A stretch of 14,121 nt of DNA from contig PMXH01000373.1 in assembly GCA_003165855.1 (NCBI GenBank), positions 1 through 14,121 of the forward strand. Direction: 5' to 3'. Under the pieces are notes generated by a model, which was not told the DNA's origin, did no database searches, and saw nothing but the letters and a program-made list of their open reading frames with translations. The position numbers and the translations under genes were made by a program. This stretch comes from Acidobacteriaceae bacterium (lineage in GTDB: Bacteria; Acidobacteriota; Terriglobia; Terriglobales; Acidobacteriaceae). Below are positions 7,926-14,121 of this stretch, one piece after another (within the stretch, counting starts at the first letter, position 1; the number at the start of each line of letters is the position of its first letter).

Positions 7926-10900
7926 TTAACGCGCACGAACCTCCAACTGCACCGGCCGCGCGATCGAGCTTACATCCGGATCGTAATACTCGTACACGCG
8001 CGACTGGAAGGTTCGCACACGTATGGGATACTTGGCGCGCAAACGGAAGTGCAGAGCGACCGTGTCACCCGGAGCAATGGCGCTGAAATAGAGAATCGCC
8101 TGCGTCGCCGTGAGACTGAACTTTTCCAGGCCGCCGCTTTTCTTGGCCGCGCTCTCTTCGACATAGTCCTGCAAGTCCTCGCTCAGCAAGTCGAACCCGG
8201 GAGGAATGCCTAGATCCACCATCACCATGTTCGCAGTCTTAGGCAGATTGTTTGTGATGGTTGCGGTTGCGGTAGCAATGTCGTCCTGAGAAAGATGCGT
8301 GCGGTCATAGGCAACGTTGATGGAAAGCGCTTCGTTCGCCGGTCTCTGGTTCCAGGGAAGGAAGTAGCTTCCGACAATCTGGTAGGCCAAGCCGCCCCTA
8401 CCTTCGAACCGAAGTTCGACCGTGTTGACGTTCCGCGATCCTTCAATCCTCTTCGACTCGGCACCCTCGGATTCGCTGCCCTTGGATTCGACGTCCTTGG
8501 GTTCCATACCTTTGAAATCGATACCCTTGAACACGAACTGGTGAAGCAGGTCGTTGTTCTCCGGAGTGAGCGTGAGCTTCTCGACCGACCTTCCGTTGAG
8601 CAGTACCTCAAGCGTGCCGCGAACGTCCGCCGCTCCCTTTTCGGTCGCAAGCAATAAAGCCCGCAGCGCCATGATTGTGGCCTGCGTCGTACCCCATGTT
8701 CCGACCGCGTCTTTCTTCGCTGCGATGTAATTCATGGCCTTGCGCGCCGTGCCCGAGGCCTCACCCCACTTCAGAAGCGCCTGCACCGCCAGTCCCGTCG
8801 TCTCCACGCTGGCGCTTGTTCCTGTCGCATAAACGCTGGTTTCTTCCGCGCTCCACCAGGCTTGCTCGTCCTTTTCGGTGCGCGCGTCGAGCAACAGCTG
8901 CATTGCCTGGCGTGCGAAGTCTCGGTCCTTTCCATGGCCGACGCTCCCATAGTCAACCGCGAAGTTGGCGACCACGGCCAGCGTGTAAGCGTCCATCTTT
9001 GCATTCATGTGGCTCTCGATGTATTGTTTCGCCCTCTCGACTGCAAGCCCCTGGTAGCCGGTGTCCTCCAGCGACCAGGCAATGTAAGCGGTAATGCGCA
9101 GCACGTCTGAGTTGTAGCGGTTCGTAGCTCCTTCGTTGATGAAGGAAGTGTCGGGCTTCCAGCTCCCATCCGGTTGTTGTTGCACGGAAAGCCACTGCTG
9201 GGTTCGCAGGATGAGCTTGGGGTCCACGTCGTACACTTTCGACATGTCGCTGAACTCCATCAGCCCGTAAGACGTGAGGATTTTGTTGGCCGGCGCTCTG
9301 CCGAACCAGGAGAATCCGCCACCGGGAACTTCAAACGTGAGCAGGCGCTGATAGCCGTTGGCGATGTAGCCTTCAGCCTTGGCGTGCACTTCAGGAGTCA
9401 GTTTCTTCGTACGCTGCGTGTAATCGAGCGCCAGCACGTTGGGATAGGTGCTGGAGGAAGTCTGCTCAAAGCAGCCTCCGGGCATGCGAAGAATGCTGTC
9501 CATGCCTTCGATGACCTGGCTCAGCGGCCCGGGATAGAGCCTGACGAAGATCTTGGTGGCATCGGGGATAGAAGTCACAGGGAAACTCAGTTCGTGCTGG
9601 ACCGTGTTTTCCAATCGTCCGTTAAAGACGATGTTCTGCTCGCGTCCGTTGGGAATGACTTCGATTTCCCGTACCACGATATCCGCGCGGTCCGCGCCGC
9701 CATTCATATGCGCCGAGAGTGTCAGCTTGAACTTGCCGATGCGCCTGGCCTCCAGTGTGAACTGCGATCCGCCCACGCGCGACGACTCGACCGCGACGGA
9801 CTTCTCCGCCAAATCGTCCACGAGGGAAAACCAGTCCTCCGGTTGCAGTTTCAGGCTGACGTCTCCGCGCTCGCCCGAATAGTTGTATACAGCGACGGGG
9901 ATCGAGACTCGGTCCCCCTGAGTGAGCGTGACCGGCAGGTCGAGATCGACGAAGAAATCCTGAAAGACCTTCAGACTGGAGGTGGCGCTGCCCAGAGCGC
10001 CGTGGGTAGTGGAGGCGAGCATGGCCATGCGCCATGTAGTGATGGAGTCTGCCAGGGGAATGGTGATGCTGGCCACGCCGTCCTGATCCGTGATGATTTC
10101 TGGATTGATGTAGAGTGCTTCGGGAAAGTACGAACGCACGTGTGCCGCAGGTGCGCCAGAACCGTCTTTTTTGTCAGCAACGAGAGTTGCGCTGTTTTGA
10201 GCGAGGGCTTTGGAAACGCGCCTTGGCGCGGCGGTCGGCGCGGCCAGGTCCATGACATCGCGGCCGTTCAGGGGCAGATTGACTACACCTCGCATTACAC
10301 CTCCCGCAACACCGCCAACCACACCAGCAGCTTCGGTATTCACCACCACACTCTGGGCTGTGACCTCAACCATCTGGCCGGATGCACCAAGAGACAAGTT
10401 CGCGGAGAGCACGGCACGGTCCCGCGCGTGCACCGTAAGCTTCAGCGAAGCAGTCTTGAACCCGGCGCACGAAACTTGAACTTCGTAACTGCCGCTCGGC
10501 AGTCCCGGCAAACTGAACTGCCCAGCAGCATTCGTTCTCGCACTGCGCACTTTTCCGTTGGAGACTTCACGCACCTCGACGCTGGCAGTTGTCACGACCG
10601 CGCCCGAGGGGTCGGTAACAGTTCCTGTGATCTCCGCCATACCGTTGAACGGCCCGCGATCTTGTTCGATATTGAGTCCGATACTGCCAGAGTCTAGGTG
10701 GCCCAAAAGCTTCCCAGGGCGAACCTCGATGTACGCCGCCATATCGTCTCCGGTATCGAATCTCTTGTCGGCCCCGGCACTGCGCACGATATAGTGCGTC
10801 TTGTCCTGATACCATCGGACGCGTTCCACGCGAAGCTCGGTTCCCCAGGCATCAATAAGATCGGCGTCACCCGGGTTCTTCATCTTGATCTTTGCGAACA

Positions 10901-13349
10901 CCTTGGTCAGGTCTTTCCCCTCGGAGTCCTGGTTGTAGGCCCGGTTGAGACTCTCCGCCATGCGTTTCACCTGCTCCAGAAAGCGCCCCTGATAGCGCGC
11001 CGCATACTCCGCATATTTTGTCGTGGGCACGGTGCGGCCGAATTCGGTCTCAAACTCGTTCGCATTCACCATTTCGGTGGCCGAGAACAAAGCTCGTGCG
11101 GCACGGTCCTTTTGTTCGACTTTCGACTGTTCCACCGGTTCCACGATCTCCGGCATGCCGAGAGAGTGGATTTCATAGCGCGGCTTCATCACCTCCTGCT
11201 CGAGATAGAAAAAGACTTTGGCAAAGCCGGGCTGCTTTTCGGCCAGCGCAAAAACAGCTTCATCCACCACCTGCAGTCCCAGGGCAGCATGCACACCTTC
11301 GCCGCGAGAGTTGGTCACACGGAAACGAATGCGGGCCTCATCTCCCGGTTTATAGACCTGCGAATCAGCCACAGTCTCGATCTTCAGTTCATCGGCTGGT
11401 TGCACGAAGATCAGACGATGATCGCCAACCGGACGAGCGTCACGTCCGAAAAGGTACGCGCTGAAGTCCACCGTGCCCGCTAGTTCAGGTGTCGCGGTCA
11501 GCGAAAGTTCCGCGCGTCCGTCTTCGATGTCGAGATCGCGCGTCAGTATGGTCTGCCCTTCCTTGACGATATCCACGTACGCGATTCCCCGCTCTTTCGT
11601 GGAGAATATCTTCAGCGCAATGCGATCTCCCGCACGATAAACCGCCCGGTCGGTCCGCAGGAGAATCTGGTCTTCGCCTTGCCGGGTCTGCAATTGAACC
11701 GTGCTCGACGCGTGATTTCCCTCTTTGTCGTTCGTCTCAATCTCCAGAGCTTCGCTTCCGCCGCGAGGCTTGATTCGGACAATGGCAACTCCTCCATCAT
11801 CGGAGGTCGCACTCTGATCGATGTTCCCTTCCGCGTGAACCTTCAGGCTGGCGCTAGCCGGCGTCCCATCGGGATAGGAAGTGAGGATGAAAATCTGGTT
11901 CTCCAGATTGGGGACCAGCGTGCCTCCCTCAGGAATTGCCGTGATTAACAGAGGTGACTCGCTCACCGTGATGGGTTCACCGCGAGTTTCCGAATGGTCT
12001 GCGGAATCTTTTACCGTAGCTTCGATCAGAACCCGGGCTGCGCCCTGGCTCAGCGGAAGCCCCGCGAAGAAAGTGGGCAGATGTAGATCGAATTGATAAG
12101 TGCCATCGTTATCTGTCTTGCCCTGCACTGAGCCCACTTCAACCAACGAGACATCCATGCTCGAAGCTTTGACCGTAATCTCAGCCCGGTCCACGGGTTT
12201 GCCGAAGAAGTAGTTGGCATGAACCGTTCCGGTTACATGATCGCCAGGGCGGTAACCGCGCTTCGTCTGGTTGTCCTTGCCAGCGAAATCAAGAGCCACT
12301 TTGAACTTCGGCAGAACATAGCGTTCAACGTTCAGAGCGATCTCTGCCGTGTTGGTCGGCGCTTCCCCTTCGCCCAGCAAAGCGCGAAGGTGGTACGTGC
12401 CCAGGTTCACTTCGTCAGCCAGCGAAAATTCCGCTGAGGCAATTCCGAATTTATCGGTTTCTGTCGCTTTCTTGAAGACCTTGTTGCCTCGCGAGTCTTC
12501 CACTTCGAGGGTCAGCTTGCGGTCGGCGGCCGCCTCATGATTGGCGCGATCAAGTGCCAGCGCACGCACGTGAATGGTCTGCCCAGGCTGGTAGATTGGT
12601 TTCTCCGTGGTAAGCAGAATCGAGATCTTATCTTCCAGGCGAACGGGTTGGGTGAATTCGGTCGAGCCGATCGACGTATCTACGACGTAGCGCAACTGAT
12701 AACTGCCCACCAAGCCCGCAGGAAAATGGAACTGAGCTTCCGTAGTGCCTCGGCGATTGGTCCGCCCGTTGAAAAGAACGCGAGATTTCTCGCCGGGAAC
12801 CAGCAATTCAATCTGCACGGAACCGCGGCTGGCAATGACTTCGTTATTCGAATCCGTAACGATCACGCGTACCGCCGCTTCGCCCCCCGCCAAGTAAGAT
12901 TGCTGGCCCAGAATGTGAATCACCGGCGTGCGGAGAATCTGCGAAATCGAGTCGGTGCCTTCGATCGCCGCACCTTTGCCGTCGTTATACTCGAAGCGGT
13001 AGCGCACGCGATGCCACACCAGTTCGTCAATCGCGAGTGGCTTCGCCAGCTTGATCTGCTCCCGCCAGTGTCCCTTGCCCGCGGTAACGTCGACAGGCTG
13101 CTCCGCGCGCCCCACGACCGCGTCTTCCGGACTGAGAACCTCCACCGTCAGTTGCCCCGCACCCGCGTGAGCGGCATTGTAGGGAATGATCAGATTCAGT
13201 ATGCCGTGCGCGTAAGTCGCACTGGCGGCCGCTTCTCCGCCGGCCGCCTCGAACCGCTGAACCGCCGCGATGGCGGCGATGACTAACAATGTGGGAACAA
13301 GAATCAAACAAATTCTTGGTAGGTTAGTGTGTCCATCGGAAGCTTCCAT
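7926..13349 (-). CDS. Bacterial alpha-2-macroglobulin with thioester and an OAR-type module in the bait position
   Basis: A 1,807-aa envelope-anchored protease trap. Residues 13-30 form one hydrophobic helix without a lipobox Cys, so it is probably held in the inner membrane by an uncleaved N-terminus. Macroglobulin domains follow (ISILLTTEKPIYQPGQ from 242, ILLRTDRAVYRAGDR from 562). The A2M domain contains VASITIPLADSITTWRMAML near 1092-1111. The thioester motif GGCFEQ has Cys1293 and Gln1296, followed by the alpha/alpha toroid thioester domain to about 1560 and a receptor-binding-like C-terminus ending YEYYDPDV. Unlike the E. coli homologue it has no pbpC neighbour. Between the macroglobulin core (ending near 740) and the A2M domain lie a pseudopilin-like stretch (about 813-879) and an OAR receptor N-terminal module (about 903-1044). 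TTG 13373 would add 8 residues; ATG 13349 was preferred because GGAGA precedes it. Confidence 0.93.
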   Translation of the reverse strand: MEASDGHTNLPRICLILVPTLLVIAAIAAVQRFEAAGGEAAASATYAHGILNLIIPYNAAHAGAGQLTVEVLSPEDAVVGRAEQPVDVTAGKGHWREQIKLAKPLAIDELVWHRVRYRFEYNDGKGAAIEGTDSISQILRTPVIHILGQQSYLAGGEAAVRVIVTDSNNEVIASRGSVQIELLVPGEKSRVLFNGRTNRRGTTEAQFHFPAGLVGSYQLRYVVDTSIGSTEFTQPVRLEDKISILLTTEKPIYQPGQTIHVRALALDRANHEAAADRKLTLEVEDSRGNKVFKKATETDKFGIASAEFSLADEVNLGTYHLRALLGEGEAPTNTAEIALNVERYVLPKFKVALDFAGKDNQTKRGYRPGDHVTGTVHANYFFGKPVDRAEITVKASSMDVSLVEVGSVQGKTDNDGTYQFDLHLPTFFAGLPLSQGAARVLIEATVKDSADHSETRGEPITVSESPLLITAIPEGGTLVPNLENQIFILTSYPDGTPASASLKVHAEGNIDQSATSDDGGVAIVRIKPRGGSEALEIETNDKEGNHASSTVQLQTRQGEDQILLRTDRAVYRAGDRIALKIFSTKERGIAYVDIVKEGQTILTRDLDIEDGRAELSLTATPELAGTVDFSAYLFGRDARPVGDHRLIFVQPADELKIETVADSQVYKPGDEARIRFRVTNSRGEGVHAALGLQVVDEAVFALAEKQPGFAKVFFYLEQEVMKPRYEIHSLGMPEIVEPVEQSKVEQKDRAARALFSATEMVNANEFETEFGRTVPTTKYAEYAARYQGRFLEQVKRMAESLNRAYNQDSEGKDLTKVFAKIKMKNPGDADLIDAWGTELRVERVRWYQDKTHYIVRSAGADKRFDTGDDMAAYIEVRPGKLLGHLDSGSIGLNIEQDRGPFNGMAEITGTVTDPSGAVVTTASVEVREVSNGKVRSARTNAAGQFSLPGLPSGSYEVQVSCAGFKTASLKLTVHARDRAVLSANLSLGASGQMVEVTAQSVVVNTEAAGVVGGVAGGVMRGVVNLPLNGRDVMDLAAPTAAPRRVSKALAQNSATLVADKKDGSGAPAAHVRSYFPEALYINPEIITDQDGVASITIPLADSITTWRMAMLASTTHGALGSATSSLKVFQDFFVDLDLPVTLTQGDRVSIPVAVYNYSGERGDVSLKLQPEDWFSLVDDLAEKSVAVESSRVGGSQFTLEARRIGKFKLTLSAHMNGGADRADIVVREIEVIPNGREQNIVFNGRLENTVQHELSFPVTSIPDATKIFVRLYPGPLSQVIEGMDSILRMPGGCFEQTSSSTYPNVLALDYTQRTKKLTPEVHAKAEGYIANGYQRLLTFEVPGGGFSWFGRAPANKILTSYGLMEFSDMSKVYDVDPKLILRTQQWLSVQQQPDGSWKPDTSFINEGATNRYNSDVLRITAYIAWSLEDTGYQGLAVERAKQYIESHMNAKMDAYTLAVVANFAVDYGSVGHGKDRDFARQAMQLLLDARTEKDEQAWWSAEETSVYATGTSASVETTGLAVQALLKWGEASGTARKAMNYIAAKKDAVGTWGTTQATIMALRALLLATEKGAADVRGTLEVLLNGRSVEKLTLTPENNDLLHQFVFKGIDFKGMEPKDVESKGSESEGAESKRIEGSRNVNTVELRFEGRGGLAYQIVGSYFLPWNQRPANEALSINVAYDRTHLSQDDIATATATITNNLPKTANMVMVDLGIPPGFDLLSEDLQDYVEESAAKKSGGLEKFSLTATQAILYFSAIAPGDTVALHFRLRAKYPIRVRTFQSRVYEYYDPDVSSIARPVQLEVRAR
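8442..8531 (-). repeat. Six degenerate 15-bp tandem repeats inside the alpha-2-macroglobulin gene
   Basis: On the - strand six consecutive in-frame units encode pentapeptides of pattern (F/P/S)-K-G-x-(E/D): FKGID, FKGME, PKDVE, SKGSE, SEGAE, SKRIE (protein residues 1607-1636). On the + strand each unit resembles GATTCGCTGCCCTTG with variation. A highly charged, low-complexity linker is formed just after the thioester domain. Units of 15 bp keep the frame, so copy number could vary without breaking the gene. Confidence 0.75.
10218..10643 (-). other. OAR-receptor N-terminal module within the alpha-2-macroglobulin bait position
   Basis: Protein residues about 903-1044 read MAEITGTVTDPSGAVVTTA, AAGQFSLPGLPSGSYEVQVS and AGFKTASLKLTV, a carboxypeptidase-regulatory-like beta-sandwich. 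These are followed by VEVTAQSVVVNTEAAG, a Gly/Val-rich linker, and LPLNGRDVMDLA (1025-1036). This order, and the VNTE to LPLNGR signature in particular, is that of the N-terminus of acidobacterial OAR-type TonB-dependent receptors, not of a normal macroglobulin. Confidence 0.8.
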
Positions 13350-13353
13350 GGCG

Positions 13354-13358
13354 TCTCC
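13354..13358 (-). promoter_or_regulatory. Ribosome binding site deciding the alpha-2-macroglobulin start
   Basis: On the - strand GGAGA lies 4 nt before ATG 13349 (GGAGACGCCATG). The longer reading frame would begin at TTG 13373, which has no comparable site, so the ATG was chosen. Confidence 0.6.
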
Positions 13359-13625
13359 GTGATTGTCCTTCAATCGGCGACCTCAGCTTTTCTGCACTCA
13401 GGAATAGAACGCGCCGCCTGCCGATCCTTGCACAGCAGATAATGCCCGGCCCTTCCTCCTTAACCTTCGATAGACACCGGAAGGATGAGACGAAGCCGAT
13501 TAGCGTCCTGCAGAACGCCCGCAAACTCATCCAACCCCAGACTAGATGGGAGAAATCCATGACCGGGATGCACGGGTGCATTCGAAACACTGAACGAATT
13601 GGTGGTCTTCGAGGACTCCAGGGCT

Positions 13626-13644
13626 TGGTGGGCAGTGCAGGACT
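13626..13644 (-). repeat. Copy of the tRNA-Val 3' end (possible attachment-site scar)
   Basis: TGGTGGGCAGTGCAGGACT is identical over 19 bp to 14062-14080, the CCA end, discriminator base, 3' acceptor strand and start of the T arm of the tRNA-Val gene. Identity stops in the T loop, where GTGACC here replaces CGAACC. Such 3'-end duplications are typical of tRNA-targeted integration. However, GGGCTT also precedes both copies (8 nt further away in the tRNA copy), which would fit decay of a duplicated tRNA instead. Confidence 0.6.
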
Positions 13645-13730
13645 GTGACCGTGAGCACAGAATGGCATCGGGCGAACTGCTATCGTCATGCAGCAATCCA
13701 CAGACTTCCTTCCCCCAGAATGGAAGACTG

Positions 13731-13928
13731 ATGCAGCGACCAGAACTTAGAAGCAAGGTGCTCGCGAAGTTGACCAATGCCCGGTGCGAAATTGAAGATG
13801 CGTTGATACTTTTACATCCAGTCGCACGATACGATCCTGTCGTGATTCCGGAGGCCGCACGCAACAGGCTCTCAGAGATGATTGATGGTCTTAATAGCGT
13901 GCTGCGTCAGATCGAGGGGTCGCAGTGA
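13731..13928 (+). CDS. Small hypothetical protein, 65 aa
   Basis: The reading frame from ATG 13731 gives MQRPELRSKVLAKLTNARCE, then IEDALILLHPVARYDPVVIP and EAARNRLSEMIDGLNSVLRQ, and ends IEGSQ. It predicts two amphipathic helices joined by a Pro-containing turn, with no signal peptide or membrane segment. GGAAG lies a few bases upstream (GGAAGACTGATG). The frame extends further upstream, but that part reads through the tRNA-like repeat and looks non-genuine, so this start was chosen. No family is recognised. It lies between the two copies of the tRNA 3' end, so it may be the remaining cargo of a small inserted element, or a small resident gene. Confidence 0.45.
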   Translation: MQRPELRSKVLAKLTNARCEIEDALILLHPVARYDPVVIPEAARNRLSEMIDGLNSVLRQIEGSQ

Positions 13929-13995
13929 TGGATGAATCCTTGTCCAAAGCTGGATGCTGAAAACACGTGGGAGATGGGTTTAAGTCTATTAGGGC

Positions 13996-14026
13996 TATCC
14001 CCCGATTTTATCCCGCTTGCTATCCC
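13996..14026. repeat. Three spaced TATCCC direct repeats
   Basis: TATCCC occurs at 13996-14001, 14009-14014 and 14021-14026, spaced 13 and 12 bp apart, about 35 bp from the tRNA 3' end. Roughly helical spacing allows a protein-binding array, but a six-base unit in three copies may also be chance. Confidence 0.3.
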
Positions 14027-14061
14027 TCGACGACCTTTACCTTTATTGGGCTTGCAGAGAA

Positions 14062-14121
14062 TGGTGGGCAGTGCAGGACTCGAACCTGCGACCTCCTGCT
14101 TGTAAGGCAGGCGCTCTAACC
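14062..14121 (-). tRNA. tRNA-Val(UAC), 5' end beyond the window
   Basis: Read on the - strand, the anticodon arm is CCTGC-CTTACAA-GCAGG, giving anticodon UAC (bases 14102-14104) and so valine. The T arm is GCAGG-TTCGAGT-CCTGC. The 3' acceptor strand ACTGCCC, discriminator A and encoded CCA (14062-14064) are complete. The 5' acceptor strand and part of the D arm lie to the right of the window. The T and anticodon stems pair perfectly, which indicates a functional gene. Confidence 0.93.

Larger units (their letters stand above)
13350..13730. other. Non-coding stretch upstream of the alpha-2-macroglobulin gene
   Basis: This 381-bp stretch must hold the promoter of the macroglobulin gene (- strand) and of the small ORF at 13731 (+ strand). 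No clear -10/-35 pair, operator or RNA gene was recognised. Open frames crossing it show no family signature, and one derives part of its translation from the tRNA-like repeat at 13626-13644. Apart from that repeat nothing else was identified. Confidence 0.5.

Noticed and set aside
9174..10697. A 507-codon open frame on the + strand antisense to the macroglobulin gene
   Set aside because: It lies wholly within the macroglobulin gene, whose - strand translation has clear domains and the thioester motif. The antisense translation is His/Arg/Gly-rich with no family motif, as expected for GC-rich shadow frames.
10698..11483. A 261-codon + strand frame antisense to the macroglobulin gene
   Set aside because: Shadow of the - strand gene; no recognisable domain and no ribosome site.
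13324..13701. A 125-codon - strand frame upstream of the macroglobulin gene
   Set aside because: No domain, no ribosome site, and it runs into the macroglobulin start region in another frame.
13599..13730. Upstream extension of the 65-aa ORF (WWAVQDCDREH)
   Set aside because: This part translates the copy of the tRNA 3' end, which commonly gives spurious WWAVQD-type protein starts, so the start at 13731 was preferred.

Overview
The window looks like chromosomal DNA of a soil-type Acidobacteriota (Terriglobia-like). This is an inference. It rests on the OAR-type TonB-receptor signatures (a carboxypeptidase-regulatory-like domain followed by LPLNGRDVMDL inside one gene, and a receptor-type C-terminus NPRQMQFSVKFSF as a relic elsewhere), the high GC content and the gene mix. 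No ribosomal RNA or taxonomic marker is present to confirm it.

Bases 1-2474 (+ strand) are the 3' end of a protocatechuate/4-hydroxybenzoate catabolic operon: pcaD (cut by the window edge), pcaC, a 65-codon remnant of an aromatic aldehyde dehydrogenase that keeps its start and C-terminal tail but has lost everything between, and pobA. PobA makes protocatechuate from 4-hydroxybenzoate. PcaC and PcaD carry the ring-cleaved product on to 3-oxoadipate. The ring-cleavage and CoA-transfer genes would lie to the left.

Bases 2530-4131 (- strand) hold a small secreted c-type cytochrome, the last 22 codons of a lost OAR-type receptor, a hotdog thioesterase closely resembling 4-hydroxybenzoyl-CoA thioesterase (its product would be the PobA substrate), and a single-domain cupin.

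Bases 4377-7844 (+ strand) hold a cNMP-binding/CBS/DUF294 nucleotidyltransferase-like signalling protein, a DEDDh exonuclease whose start directly abuts it, and a membrane-anchored DUF4230 protein.

Bases 7926-13349 (- strand) are one very large gene for a thioester-containing bacterial alpha-2-macroglobulin. Its bait-region position is unusual. It holds a stretch resembling a pseudopilin C-terminus and then a complete OAR-receptor N-terminal module. A degenerate 15-bp tandem repeat sits nearer the C-terminus.

Bases 13350-14121 are mostly non-coding. They hold a likely 65-aa small ORF and, at the right edge, a truncated tRNA-Val(UAC) on the - strand. A perfect 19-bp copy of the tRNA 3' end lies 436 bp away and brackets the small ORF, which suggests an integration scar or a decayed tRNA duplicate. 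No integrase, transposase, CRISPR array or complete mobile element was seen.
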